A stretch of 64,000 nucleotides of DNA. Origin: Megascapheus bottae (Eukaryota; Chordata; Mammalia; Rodentia; Geomyidae). The position numbers and the translations under genes are program-made. The notes under the pieces are model-generated. The model was not told where the DNA came from, made no database searches, and saw only the letters and a program-made list of their open reading frames with translations. The DNA lies in the NCBI GenBank assembly GCA_024803745.1, contig JANJXV010000013.1:35858501-35922500 (forward strand), in the 5' to 3' direction. Within the stretch, counting starts at the first letter, position 1. Every line of letters begins with the position of its first letter. Below, piece by piece: positions 46,292 through 57,400 of the stretch.

Positions 46292-48841
46292 GGACTGACA
46301 AGCTACAGATACACATCACCCCCACCTCAGAGTCACTCCCTCATGGAAAGTTGTTACGAGTTTCACCAACATGGCCTTTCTCTGAAGTCAAGTCTTCCTC
46401 AACAGCAGACAGAATCAAGAATGGGCTGGGCCAGTCGGCTGACAATACAAGCTTGCTACAGGTAGCCCAGACACTTCCACCCAAGGCGTATCGCAGGACC
46501 CGGTCTCACGTGGACCTGTCTTCCCTTTACCAAGGAAGTGGCTACAGCACCTCTTTAGACACTTCCAAGGATTCCACTGAACCCCTGGTCCAACCAAGGC
46601 CTCGAGGAGGAAGAGAAGAGGCAGGCACGTCAGGTTTGCCTCGCACCAGCATGCCTCTCCCCTTGTCCACCATTCCATCAGCTGTCCCCTCATCTCAGCC
46701 ACCAGTAGGGACTCACACCCTTTTAAAGACTCCCCCGAGGTCAGGCAGTATCTCTCTTTCCCCCCTACCTTCATCCCCTGCATTAGCCCTTGATTCATCT
46801 CATTCCATCACCTTTCCCAAGATAGTAGAGCAACCCACCCATCTGCCTTTGTTTCTCCAAACCACACCAGTTGTTTCCTCTTCAGGTCAGAGCCACTCTC
46901 ATGCCCTAAACCCATTTACTGAGCACACAAACAACACTCCATCCCCAGATGCCAAGGATTTCATAGGCACCCCTCTTCTAGGCTTTCATAGAGCCTTGAC
47001 AAAGCGATACTCTGAGCTATCCCCCACAGACAGCCCCCATGCCGCAGGCTCATCCACCTCTGAGGTATTGAGCTCCCTGGCAAAATTGGCCCATCTCTTT
47101 GCCCCTCCCCCTGCCCCAGCCCACGGAGGTCTTCACCAGCTTTGGGGCCCATTCCCCTCAAGGTCCATGCTGGGCATAGCCTCAAGTTCTGCATCCACCC
47201 AGCCAATCCATCCAGAGGGGTCTGAAAAGGTGCACAGCAGGGGATCTGTGCCCACATCTAAGATTGCAGCCTCGGTGAGCCTGGAGGCTCAGCCTCCACT
47301 TTTCCAGCCTGCAGAATCAGTGGCCAGTGGAGAGCCAGCCCCTGCTGCTGCTGCAGATGACTCTGCTAACCCACCACTCTTGTCAGCAGTTCCAGAGAAC
47401 CCCAGCAGGTCCCCCTTTGCAGTAGAACCCACATTTTCTTTGGTGCCTCCTTCTCTGTCTTTCACTGTGCCGGGTCAAAGACAAGCCATCCTTTCTGAGG
47501 CAGCAGCTTCACCACCTTGGAACGGAGCAGAGGACCTTCCCTCCCTGCTTACTGTCCTCCAGCCTGAAGGGGATCATGCCTCTCCAGCCCGTGAGCCCCA
47601 AGCACCCATTCTTCAGGAACGAGGCAATGCTCAGTCTCCTACAGCAAACACAGACATCCCCATCTCCAGTAATTCCCCCAGTCTTCTTTCTACCATTTGG
47701 ACATTTCCCTTACACCAGGAGGGCAGCGTGCCAGCTCTTCTTGGTACCAACACGAAAGCCAGCGTGACAGTTCCCCTACAGGTCCTCCCAAATCTTCACA
47801 TGGTAAATAGACTCACCTCGGATTTGAACTCTGATCTTATGGCATCTCCCACCATCACCACACCAAGAACAGCCTTCTATCCTTCAGGATCTATTCCTTC
47901 TTCTATGCCCACCATCCAAGCCCCCCAGGCCCTTCCTCCACCACCTGGGTCTTCCATCAGCAAGCCAGAGATGGCCACATCTGCCGCGAGTGAGTCAGTA
48001 CTGCCAGCTTCAACTTCCAAACAGGTGACAGCTTTTCCCCCCTCCACGGACAGCTATGCTTTTCCAACAATGGGAGACATGAGGAAGCCAGCAACCACAG
48101 ATGCTTCCCAGAGTTCTCTTTCAGGGGACACTGGAACCCTTTCCACAACATCAACACTCTCTGGCTTGCACCAACAAACAGATTATGATTTCAGTGGTCA
48201 TACAATGAAGCGCACGAGTTGGGAAACTCACCCAGCTGCAACTCCTCTTCCTGAACGCACTTCAGCTGCCAAAGCAATGAAACCTCTGAATTTCAATGAG
48301 ATGGTTGGGCAGTCTGTGGCTTCAGAAAGATCCAACATTTGGGACGGAGTCCTTGGTTCAAGCACTGACCAGAGTGTACAACAGCCAGGTGTGGCCGTGG
48401 CCGGGAGCCACTCAGAGCTCCAAGCCACAAGCCATAGCCATACTTCTAGAGACTTCCAAGTAGCCAAGACCGACTATTATCCATCCACAAATCAACATTC
48501 TAGGTTGCATCCCCATCTCCAGCTGCCCATCCAGTTAGCCCATCCTCTTTGGCTGGCCTGGCCAAGTTTGACTTCTGCAGCTACTGGCATGCAGGAAATG
48601 CTTTCAGATGGAACAGACACAAGTTCAGAAGTTTCCAGTGACCACTATGGATCACCTGGGAGAAATGCCTCATCATTCCAGGGTGTCCTGGGACATCACT
48701 CAGTTGCTGACTCTCCTCTTAAATCGACCAGTGCCCTTCCCAAGATCCCCTCCAAAGGGCCGCGGACTTCTCGGCGCCCCCCAAAATGGACAGGTGCAGC
48801 CACGAATGCAGGTAGTTTGTTTCATGGGACCCAAAACACAG
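46292..48841 (+). CDS. KIAA1549L: KIAA1549L large internal exon (mucin-like ectodomain)
   Basis: The frame is open for 849 full codons. The exon starts after a pyrimidine-rich acceptor (ttctttgtttcacag, AG at 46290-46291), and an in-frame TAG at 46273 lies just upstream, so coding cannot extend further 5'. The first two bases finish a codon begun in an upstream exon outside the recognised set. The protein is very rich in Ser, Thr and Pro with few hydrophobic runs, as expected for an extended, O-glycosylated extracellular stalk. It has no signal peptide, which must come from the missing 5' exon. I end the exon at 48841 because CAG|GTATGA has G at +5. In-phase alternatives end at 48793 and 48811 and would shorten the protein by 16 or 10 residues. 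Reading through instead hits TAG at 48919. Gene identity rests on the downstream exons; this part of the family evolves fast. Confidence 0.88.
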
Positions 48842-48846
48842 GTATG
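48791..48846 (+). promoter_or_regulatory. Cluster of three in-phase splice donors
   Basis: CAG|GT occurs with last exon bases at 48793, 48811 and 48841, spaced 18 and 30 bp, so all leave phase 1 and all are compatible with the acceptor at 49211. Only the third has G at +5. Confidence 0.6.
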
Positions 48847-49211
48847 ACTGCTTTCGTGGCCAAAGCATCTTCAAGCGCAACACAGACACCCAGCTTTGCT
48901 CTGAAGGCGCACTCCTCCTAGAGTAGCGAGCTAGCAACCCCAAATAGGCATGCTGCTGATTCTCTGCTCACTGGTGTTTTCTTCAGAATTTGTGTTTTCA
49001 TGACCAACTACGGCTTGCCTATAAAAGGTGCTCTTGTTGTGTTCATGGTCTTACCAAGCCTGAGGTTGTCTTACCTGAATTCTCAGAGCACTGCAAACCC
49101 AGAGTGCAGAGTTCCCTCTCCTAGCACCCCATATGTTGCCTGCATTCATCTTCAGGATGGGCGCGGTGGGCATCTGGCCTGTGACAAATGTTGCCTTTTC
49201 TCTCTTTGCAG

Positions 49212-49799
49212 TGGGCTCTGCGATGTCCTCCAACCTAGAACCAACAGCAGCCGCTGCTGCCACCACCACCTTGTTTTTGAGACGCTCGAGTCCAGCCGCG
49301 TTGTCTGCAGCCCTGGTGGCTAAGGGGACCAACGGCAGCAGTCTGACTACAGCTCTAGCTAAAAATGTCACCAACAAGGCAGCACCTAGCCCAAAGATGG
49401 CATCCGGGACAGCTCATACAGCTTTTCCATTCACTCCAACTTACATGTTTGCCAGGACTGCACATACCATGAACACACATACAGCCATGCCAGGAAACAC
49501 GGGAACTGCTTCCGGTCTCTTGTCCACAACACACCTCCCCAGGAAACCACAAGCCATGTACACAGGAGTCCCAAACCCCACCAAGCCAGAGACTTCCAGA
49601 GCATCCACCCCACGCCCACTGACAATCACAGCAGCCTTGACATCCATGCCCGCGTCGGTGAGGGCCACCCGGTTGCCACCCTGGCCTGCAGAAAATACAG
49701 ATGTTGCTTTTCCTGCAGTGTCAACAGCTGCGGTCACAGCTGGAAAAGTGACATCCAACCTGGAATGTCAGATGTCCCAGAGGCTCCTGGTGAAGACAG
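49212..49799 (+). CDS. KIAA1549L: KIAA1549L Ser/Thr/Ala-rich ectodomain exon
   Basis: The exon follows a strong acceptor (tctctttgcag) and ends at AAGACAG|GTGAGA. It supplies the last two bases of a split Val codon, 195 full codons and one base of the next. The product continues the mucin-like ectodomain, with an Ala run near the start (EPTAAAAATTT) and many Thr, Ser and Pro residues. NGSS and NVTN are possible N-glycosylation sites. The last residues, SNLECQMSQRLLVKT, are less biased in composition and lead into the first SEA-like module; I recall a near-identical segment in human KIAA1549L. The intron before it is only 370 bp. The phase (1 in, 1 out) matches all three candidate donors upstream and the acceptor at 52401. 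Confidence 0.92.
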
Positions 49800-50074
49800 G
49801 TGAGAGGAACTGTCTGGGTTAACTCACAAGCATCAAGTCCAGCTGCAGAGACACAACAGAATTCTTTGTTCTTACAGTATCATTTCTCAACCCAAGGCGA
49901 TCCCCCTTCCTCAGCAGGGAGAGAGGGTTATTGGGCCGTGTCTGGTGACAGTTGGGATTGTCCCCCTGGGAGAAGGGGCTGTTGGAATGCAGTGGGATAG
50001 ATACCTAGGATTCTGCTAAATGTCCTACAATCCATGAATAGCCTTTATATATATATATATTCCAGGCCAAGCTA

Positions 50075-50292
50075 GCTACTCATGGGCTAATGGGCTAATA
50101 CCTGTAATCCTAGCCATTCAGAAGGCTGAGACCTAAAGATTTTCAATGTAGTGGAAAAGTCTCCAATGAACAATCAAAAAGACAGAAGTGAAAGTGTGGC
50201 TCAAGTGGTAGAGCATCAGCCTTGAGCTAAAAAGTCAAGCGAGAGCATGAGGCCCTGAGTTCAAGCCCCAGTACTGGCAATAAGAATAATAG
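50075..50292 (+). repeat. 7SL-ID composite SINE
   Basis: 'gggctaatacctgtaatcctagcca' to 'agccccagtactggcaataag'; a TA run at 50047-50060 precedes it. Confidence 0.88.
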
Positions 50293-50585
50293 TAGCAGTA
50301 GTAATAGGGATGATGATGATACTCCAGCCCAAGCTGTCACTCACTGGAGGTGAGAAACCTTGGCCTTCATCAAGGAGGAGAAGAGGGAAGGGGAGGAGAC
50401 AGAGAAGAAGGGAGATAAAAGAAAGAGAGAGGAGAAAAGGAAAGGTGATTCAGATTTTAGTCCTAGGATCAGCCCTAGGCAAGCAAACGATTCCTACAGT
50501 GGGTCTCATTACTAGTGTACATCATGGTTTGTAAAACTCATCAGTGATGTCTCACATCATAAGATTCATGGAACACAAAATCTTG

Positions 50586-50781
50586 GGGCCCGAAGTTTGG
50601 CCTAGTGGTAGAGTGCTTGCCTAGCATGCACGAAGACCCGGGTTCGATTCCTTGGTACCACATACTTAGAAAAAGCCGGACATGATTCTGAGGCTCAAGT
50701 GGTAGAGCTCTAGCCTTCAGAAAAATCCAAGGACAGTGCTCAGCCCCTGAGCTTAAGCCCAGGACTGGCAAAAAAAAAAAA
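50586..50781 (+). repeat. ID dimer SINE, little diverged
   Basis: 'gcccgaagtttggcctagtgg' with intact B-box 'gggttcgattcc', ending 'aggactggcaaaaaaaa'. Confidence 0.94.
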
Positions 50782-50889
50782 TCTAAGGAAGTGTTATTGC
50801 TTTGACTAGGCCTTTATGTCATGTGTATTTTCATCAGCACAAATCAAGAGTACAGCTGTGGTATATAAAGTTGGAGCCTAGGCTTTCTT

Positions 50890-51025
50890 TAAATTTTTTT
50901 TATTGTATTTTATTGTTGGGGTAAAGTATAGAGGGGTTACAGTTACATTTGTCAGGTAGTAGGTACATTACTTCTTGAACATTGATACCCCTTCTCATGT
51001 TTTTCTCCCACTTTCCCTCCCTAGC
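50890..51025 (-). repeat. L1 3' end, older subfamily
   Basis: 'tttttattgtattttattgttggggtaaag' and 'gataccccttctcatgtttttctccc' mark the tail and 3' UTR. Confidence 0.75.
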
Positions 51026-52400
51026 CTAGACTTTCTTCTGATATTACAAAAAGGAGACTTGCTTTTTTTAAAAAAAAAAATCTGAGCAGGGAGTCTGGAA
51101 CCATGAGCAGAGTGAGAATGTTGTCTTTGCACCTCCCCCACCCCCACGCTACCCCCACCCCTACCTCCACCCCCGTGGAAGGAAAGAAGGCCTAAAATGC
51201 ACAGGGTGCTTTTAATAGTGTGGTAGTATTTGCTACAAAAAAGCATTAGACAAATTATTTGAAAGAGCATGCCAATGTTGAATGCTTGCATCCCCGCCTT
51301 CCTTCTGGCCCCACAAAGAATGAAATGAAATTATATCCTGAGACATATCCTATTCTAAAATGGGAAATGGTGACACTAAGCATAGCAGAAAATATGGTAT
51401 CTCTTTCCATTTCTCAAGCAATGAGACCATCTGCTTTTCTGCTCCCCTCCCTTCCACCTCTACTCCCCCTCCAGAGGGGAAGGCAGTCCAGGCCCCTCTT
51501 TCCCTTTGCCTCCCCCCACCCCCCCCACAGAAAGCCAGGCACAACACTTTTCTCCATTCTGGCTCGCCTCACCACTTCTCTAGTGATGTTATCCCACCAT
51601 GATCACCCACTTAAATTTCTGCGACTCCAGCCACATTTATCTCTATGCCTCCAGACATCTTCAGTCTGTTCTCCAGACTGTAGTCAAGGAAACCATCTCA
51701 AATGCTTCCTTCCCCATCGCCTGAAGGCCCGTACCTAGACGTGTACCCTGACGCATCTCACCTGTCTCTTCATACGTCTCTGACATGTTTCTCTTGCCAC
51801 CTTTGCATGTGGCTTTCTCTCCATATGGAATATGGAGGGCAGAGGACAGTCTTGTCTGGTTTACCCCTATTATCCAAGCCCTGCTAAAGCATTAGTTCCT
51901 ATGGAAACCTTCCCTAGCTCTACCCCTGGCCCAACTCAAGGCCACATGCCCCTTTTAGAGGCCCTGACAGCATCCTGGGTTTCCCTCCTGATCACCTTTC
52001 ACATCCAGTCATAGCTGCCAATTCTTTACTCACTTGCCAAGTGGACCTGCTCCTTCTGAATTGAGGGTTATTGGAGACTACAGCATCTAATTCAGGGCCT
52101 GCACGTAAGCATCTAGTCAGAAAAGAAGTGCCAGCAGCAAGCATACAAACTGTTGTCCATGAGAACCAGACAAAAAATGGCAAAGGCTTTCTTTCATTTG
52201 CACTTTAGCAGGACCATAGCCAATGTCCCAGCATCTAGCCCCTCATCTTCACCTGTGTTTGTCAGCTGCGTGCAGAATTTGCTAGAGCTGGTGGCTGGGA
52301 GGAGATGGAAAGCGGGAGGAGTGGGAGGGGGGAGGAATACTTGCTCACTGCCTGGTCCACACCATGCTCTTAATTACTATTCTTCTGTTTCACCTTGCAG
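51026..52400. other. Intronic, no exon recognised
   Basis: Includes C-rich runs at 51130-51175 and 51515-51530. A 159-codon ORF at 51259-51738 has Ser/Pro-biased composition but no family match and no fitting splice phase. Confidence 0.45.
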
Positions 52401-52516
52401 TTCTCTTTCTCATGCAGAGAAGAATGCAGAGCAGCGATGCCTTGAAGTTCAGCTTGGCCAAAGGCCTCACGCAGGCGTTGAGGAAAGCCTTCCGTCAGAA
52501 TGACGTCTTGGCTCAT
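52401..52516 (+). CDS. KIAA1549L: KIAA1549L exon, first half of SEA-like module 1
   Basis: The acceptor is tttcaccttgcag and the donor CTCAT|GTAAGC. The exon completes a split Val codon, then encodes 38 residues: a beta-strand-like VLFL start followed by an amphipathic helix-like run, LAKGLTQALRKAF, and ends in phase 0 after Ala-His. It belongs to the conserved DUF3827 region of the KIAA1549 family. The pattern (hydrophobic strand, then a helix with L..AL..AF spacing) parallels the exon at 59616, which begins VLQFV and carries MEQRLQKAF. I infer that this is the first half of a SEA-like fold. It is preceded by a 2.6-kb intron containing SINEs and an L1 3' end. Confidence 0.93.
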
Positions 52517-53655
52517 GTAAGCACCTTTCCTTGCATGGTAACCAGCCCAGGTCTCATTGTCTGTCACACTGTCATATACACATGGCTTTCCTCCTTCTTA
52601 GGTGCACTCACTAGAAGTGGAAATGCTCCTCTCCTCATCTATTGTGGCTGGAGAACAGGGTCCCATTCTCAGATGGAAAATTGAGACTAATTGCCTTACA
52701 TTGGATATTATTTTTAAGGCCTGAATAAACTGTTTTAAATGATCCTATTAATCCATCATTTGAGAAGAGTTTAACATTGCCTGAGTAATTCTTTACAGAG
52801 GATCCATTGCTTTTTTCTTCTTCTTCTTCTTCTTTCTTCCTTATCATTGATTCTATGATAAACAGTGATTTTTTTTTCTGGCCATTTAAAACTTCTTTCA
52901 ACTTGGAAAATCAGTCCAACTTTGATGAACTTGCCAGCAGCAGAAAGGGAATTAACATTCCCCCCACCTCCCCCGCCCCACCCTTTATGCCTCTGGCTGA
53001 TTTCGATGGCATAGCCAAGTGATGGAAGCTTTGTTTTACACTCTTTTGGTTTCATTCCAAGTATTAAAGCAGTAAACACAATTGGCAGCCAGTAGACTCC
53101 CTTTTTACCACTTAAAAATATTGTTCTGGCTTCTTTATGTGATGTCCTGTTTGATGGCTACATTCAGCTTACTGGCTCTCTCACCCATCACACCAAGGGC
53201 TGGGAAGAGGATTTGGCTCACAGTTGATTAGTCATTGTCAATCTCTCTTCCACAGTTCTAGTAAAAGAAAAAAGAAAAAATAGAGAAGAGAAAAAGAAAT
53301 GCAGTGTGTGAGAGGGTTCCTTGGTTTCTCTGCCAGAAGCTTACAAATTTTCAACAAAAAGATAAATATTTTGATGTGCTATAATTTTTACTAAATTCCA
53401 GTCATTTCCCACCTGCATTTTTCTCTCTCACTGCATTTTGACTCTCACTGCATTTCATCACTGACCACTGCAATAATTAGGGCTCTCTCGGGCTCTCTCT
53501 CCTCCACACCCCTCTCCTAACCTCCCTTTTTCTCCCTTCCCTCCCTCTGTTCCTCCCTCCTTTTCTCACTCCTTCCTTTCTCCTCTCTGCTCTGTCCTCT
53601 TTCTTCAGACTGGGAATTGAACCCTGAACGTTAAGCTTTGGCATACACTCTACCA
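52517..53655. other. Intronic, no exon recognised
   Basis: (TTC)n of about eight units at 52815-52835; C-rich stretch at 52960-52985; CT-rich stretch at 53490-53600. Confidence 0.5.
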
Positions 53656-53659
53656 CAGG

Positions 53660-53795
53660 TCTAATCCTTTTCGTTTTTCATTTGTTTTTCAGATGGGATC
53701 TCATGCTTTTGCCTGGGTTAGCCTCTGACTATAATCCTCCTGCCTCTACCTTCTGAGTAGCTGGAATCACAGACATGCACCGCCATGCCTGGACC
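53660..53795 (-). repeat. B1-like SINE
   Basis: 'cagatgggatctcatgcttttg' to 'catgcaccgccatgcctgg'. Confidence 0.8.
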
Positions 53796-53924
53796 AGCAT
53801 TCTTCCTCCTCCTCCTTTTTCTCCTTCTCTTCCTTGTCTTCTTCCTTCTTCAATTAACTCACTTAAAAATTAAATGTATTTACATGTTAAACTTTCCAGT
53901 TCTCTGGTATAAATAGACACCAGG

Positions 53925-54095
53925 ATCATTTGCCACAAATAAAAGCTAGTGGTAAATACTGAGTAATGGAAGAGAAGAACATGGGAAGGGGTATCAATGT
54001 TCAAAAAGTAATACCCCCACTACCTGATGACTGTAACTATAACCCCTCTATATATCACCCAGACAATAAAATACAATTTTAAAAAACTGAGAGTA
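53925..54095 (+). repeat. L1 3' end, older subfamily
   Basis: 'ggggtatcaatgttcaaaaagtaat' to 'cacccagacaataaaatacaattttaaaa'. Confidence 0.75.
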
Positions 54096-54375
54096 GTGGA
54101 CATGAAACAGCTTATGAAAATAAAGTTAGCCATTTTTGACTGCCCAAGGCTCAGAGATAAAGCCTAGTGTCCCCTTTGCTTGTTTAGTTTTTGTTTGTTT
54201 AAAAAAGAAGAACTAGCAAATAGTAAATAGTCCCAGAACTGAGGCCTGCTCTTTGAGTTGATAGTAAGGGTTGGAAAGGAAGCAAATCACTTACTGAACA
54301 AAGTAGATGTTCTTCTGGGTTGTGTCCATGGTCCACTGTAAAGCCCCCCTCTCAGACTACCTACAATCATCTTTA

Positions 54376-54482
54376 TTTACTTACTTTTTGACAGTTCTGA
54401 GGCTTAGACTCGGGACCTGGGCCCTGTCCTGGGGCATTCCTCAAGGCTAGCACTCTACCACTAGGCCACACTCCCAGCCACC
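54376..54482 (-). repeat. Short ID SINE with clean duplication
   Basis: Ctacaatcatcttta at 54361-54375 recurs at 54483-54497 (15 bp). The insert is a shortened one-unit ID copy. Confidence 0.94.
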
Positions 54483-54884
54483 CTACAATCATCTTTAACG
54501 TCATCTTCAGAGAAAGGATCAACATAGAATGGGCTCTGGAGGGACAAAAGCATACCTGTCTTGTTGCAAAAATGAGTCCTCTTGGTTTCTTTGGAAAATA
54601 CCTGTGACTCAGGCCTTCATATATGCTAGGCGCATGCTTCACCACTGGGTGAGACTCGAAGCTTCACATGGCATTTCTAATGGAGTTGCAGGACTTAATG
54701 GGAAGTCAGAGGTTACAAACACTATGACATAGGAGTCTAGATATAGAGGATGAAAAGCATTCTGGGTTATGGTCCTGGTTGTACCATTGTGTGTGGACTT
54801 CATACTACTGAACTGCACACTTAAAGATGTTAAAATGACAGATGATATTTCATGTGAAATTACCAAAATACAATATAAATTGGA

Positions 54885-54975
54885 AGCTGGGAATATTGCT
54901 CAGAAGTATAGCCTTGTTCACAAGCCTGGATTCAGTCTCCAGCACTACCAAAAGAATAAAAAAGGAAAGAAGATG
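54885..54975 (+). repeat. ID-like monomer
   Basis: 'agctgggaatattgctcagaag' then 'gattcagtctccagcactacc' and an A-rich tail. Confidence 0.7.
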
Positions 54976-55434
54976 TTATGAAGCAATATCCACAGTGCTG
55001 ATATACATATATGCATGTGTATATGTGTATGTATTTATCTGTGTGTATACATGCATTTTTCCCAAGGAAAAATGACCAAAAGGGAATATGCTTAGAAGTT
55101 GTTGTGGAATTGTATTACAGTGGCAGTGGTAGTGATAGTAGAGACAGTTTACTTCTTTTTTGTTGTTATTGTAAATGTTAATTCTATAATAAGCATTACA
55201 TTTGCTATGTAAAAATGCAAATACTTGGAACTATTAATATGAGATACCAAGAAAGCAAAATTAAAAAAAAGAAATTCTAAAGCTTCAAAATCTTCCTAAA
55301 GGGATAGAAAGAGCTCAAGTGTCCCTGAAGGCATAGGTGGGAGAGGAGAGCTATCTGAGGCTCCCCTCTAACATTGGCAGGGGTAGAATCAGTCTGAACA
55401 ACCTTTTCTGTGCTTCAATAGGAAAAAAAGAAAT

Positions 55435-55605
55435 TGCTTTTTATTTTTTGCCAGTATTTGAACTCAGCACCTTGTACTCTCTCTTGATCAGCTTTTTCAC
55501 TCATAACTGACACTCTACTACTTGATCCATAACTCCACTTTCACCCTTTTTTTTTGGTTGGAGATAAGAGTCTCTCCGATTTTTCTGCCTGAATTTGTGT
55601 TTTTT
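55435..55605 (-). repeat. 7SL-ID composite SINE, diverged and cut short
   Basis: 'ttgccagtatttgaactcagcacc' to 'gatttttctgcctgaatttg'; the next SINE interrupts it. Confidence 0.75.
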
Positions 55606-55825
55606 TTTTTTTTGGTGGGGGGGATAGGGGGAAAGTCCTGGGGCTTGAACTCAGGGGCCCAGGTACTATCCCTTAGCTTTTGTGCTCAAAGTTAGTGTTC
55701 TACCACTTGAACCACAACTCCATTTCTGGCTTTTTGTAGTTAATTGCAGATAAAAGTCTCTCTAACTTTTACTGCCTGAGGCTTGCTTTGAACCATAGTG
55801 CTCAGATCTGGGCACCCAGCCCATA
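55606..55825 (-). repeat. 7SL-ID composite SINE
   Basis: 'aaagtcctggggcttgaactcagg' to 'ctcagatctgggcacccagccc', shortened at the 7SL end. Confidence 0.85.
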
Positions 55826-55909
55826 TTGCCTTTTACATACTTGTTGACTCATCACTTAAGATGCCTCACTTAATCTATCATTTCTGCCTTAATATCATTT
55901 TTCTAGCTA

Positions 55910-56103
55910 GGAGTCTGATATCAGGGCTTTGTATTCTTACTTGGCTTTCTTGATGACAACTGGTACTCTATCACTTGAGCCATGCCTCCAGCTCAGCATT
56001 TTGTTGGTGGAGTCTCATGGCCTTCTCTGCTCAGGCTCGCTTCCAACCATGACCCTCCAGATCCCAGCCTTCTGGATAGCTAGGATTAAAAGTATGACCC
56101 ACT
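55910..56103 (-). repeat. 7SL-ID composite SINE, diverged
   Basis: 'ggtactctatcacttgagccatgcc' to 'ggatagctaggattaaaagtatgacc'. Confidence 0.75.
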
Positions 56104-56135
56104 TATCATAAATGATAAGAAAAGTCACAAAGCTG

Positions 56136-56341
56136 GTTTTTGTTGTTGTTGTTTTTGCCAGTCCTGGGCTTGAGCTCAGAGCCTGAGCACTGTCCTTGGA
56201 CTTTCTCAAGGCTAGAACTCTACCACCTGAGCCTCAGCACCACTTCCAGCTTTTTGTTATGTATGTGGTACCGAGGAATCGAACCCGGGTCTTCATGCAT
56301 GCTAGGCAAGCACTTTAACCACTAGGCCAAACTCCTGGCCA
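56136..56341 (-). repeat. ID dimer SINE with duplication
   Basis: Cacaaagctg at 56126-56135 recurs at 56342-56351. Full-length copy, 350 bp upstream of the exon at 56691. Confidence 0.94.
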
Positions 56342-56690
56342 CACAAAGCTGTTTTTACCAGCATTTCATTTGCTGAAACTATCTCTGCCTGCTGTCTCCA
56401 CTCTGCCTTTTTGCTGCCAATTAGTGCTCACAGGATTATACTATCACATTTAGGAAAGCAAAAGGCAAAGAATTCAGTTTTATTTCATGCAGATTGGATG
56501 TGAACTTTAGTCTGTTGTATTGTGATGCTTTGAAATTTATCAGTCCACGTGTGCTTTACAGAACTGTAAGCCACTTTGTTGAAGGACAGAATCTTAATTT
56601 CTCAGACTTGCTAAGTAACAGTCATGGCTTGAAGAATTTAAAGTACTGTGCAAATAAGCAATGAGCTCTGAGGGTCCATTTGTTTTGTAG

Positions 56691-56910
56691 GTGGACATTC
56701 TGGAACATTCTCATAATGTCACGCTTGGTTATTATGCTACTAAAGGGAAGACGGTATACTTGCCAGCTGTTGTGATGGATGTGCTGAGTGTTTATGGAGT
56801 CAGTAATGTCACTGCAGATCTAAAGCAACACACTCCAAACTTGCAGTCTGTGGCCATTCTTGCCTCCCCATGGAAAGCCCAGCCTGCAGGCTACTCCCAG
56901 CTGAAAACAG
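56691..56910 (+). CDS. KIAA1549L: KIAA1549L exon, second half of SEA-like module 1 (GC donor)
   Basis: The acceptor tttgttttgtag is followed by 73 full codons beginning VDILEHSHNVTLGYY and ending with Lys-Thr plus one base. NVT occurs twice (HNVT, SNVT) as likely N-glycosylation sites. VYLPAVVMDVLSVYGV resembles the strand-helix second half of a SEA-like module, and QHTPNLQSVAI is typical of KIAA1549L. The exon ends AAAACAG and the intron begins GCAAGT, so the donor is GC rather than GT. No GT donor in the neighbourhood restores both frame and homology. The next exon (59616) supplies TT to rebuild the Val codon, giving LKT-VLQFV as I recall in the human protein. Confidence 0.93.
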
Positions 56911-56916
56911 GCAAGT
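56908..56916 (+). promoter_or_regulatory. Non-canonical GC splice donor
   Basis: CAG|GCAAGT matches the donor consensus at every position from -3 to +6 except the T at +2, the usual pattern for GC-AG introns, where strong flanking matches compensate. The intron ends in a normal TAG at 59613-59615. Confidence 0.85.
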
Positions 56917-57034
56917 AACTCAGAGGGAAGGATTTCTATGCATAGTAGAATCAAGACCAATGCCAGATGGATATTTGCTTTAAAACTCCATTGTTAGCTG
57001 TGCTAGTACCTTTTTAGATTATTCATTGATGTAT

Positions 57035-57400
57035 TTATTATTTGGGGGGGAGCAAGGGCTGTTGAGAGAGAAAACAAAGTGGGATAAAATGAGGGAAGGG
57101 TTGACACTGTTCAAAAAGAAATGCTCTGAGGCCTGGAGTGTGATCTAGTGGTAGAGTGCTTGCCTAGCATGCATGAAGCCCTGGGTTGGATCCTTGGTAA
57201 TATATATATATATATATAAACTGGAGTGGTGCTGTGGCTCAAGCAGTGGAGCTCTGTCCTTGAGAAAGCCCAAGGACAGTGCCTTGGCCCTGAGTTCAAG
57301 CCCCAGGACTGACAAAAAGAAGAAGGAATTCATTCCCTGACTTATGTAACTGTAATCCCTCTATACATCACCCATATAATAATAAAAATTAAAAGACAAT
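57035..57400 (+). repeat. L1 3' end carrying a SINE
   Basis: 'gagggaagggttgacactgttcaaaaag' resumes after the SINE as 'cctgacttatgtaactgtaatccctctatacatcacc' and an A-rich end. Confidence 0.8.
57131..57325 (+). repeat. ID dimer SINE with internal (TA)n
   Basis: Between the two tRNA-like units the usual 'ggtaccacatacat' linker has become a TA run at 57198-57219. Confidence 0.9.

Noticed and set aside
46415..46798. Antisense ORFs under the large exon (also 46961-47257, 48228-48467, 49441-49758)
   Set aside because: Shadows of a Ser/Thr/Pro-rich coding strand, without own signals.
46351..48921. A self-contained 856-residue protein from 46351 to the TAG at 48919
   Set aside because: The first codon is TTG, the frame opens further upstream at an acceptor, and in-phase donors before the stop link to exons of the same gene.
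49155..49799. Alternative acceptor ttcag at 49151-49155 giving a longer second exon
   Set aside because: It would need a phase-2 donor upstream, but all three plausible donors leave phase 1; the acceptor at 49211 fits.
50586..50781. tRNA-like A and B boxes
   Set aside because: They belong to an ID dimer SINE with an A tail, not a tRNA gene; the same holds for all other copies.
51259..51738. Possible extra KIAA1549L exon
   Set aside because: Ser/Pro bias comes from C/T-rich DNA; the flanking exons already join in frame and in the expected order without it.
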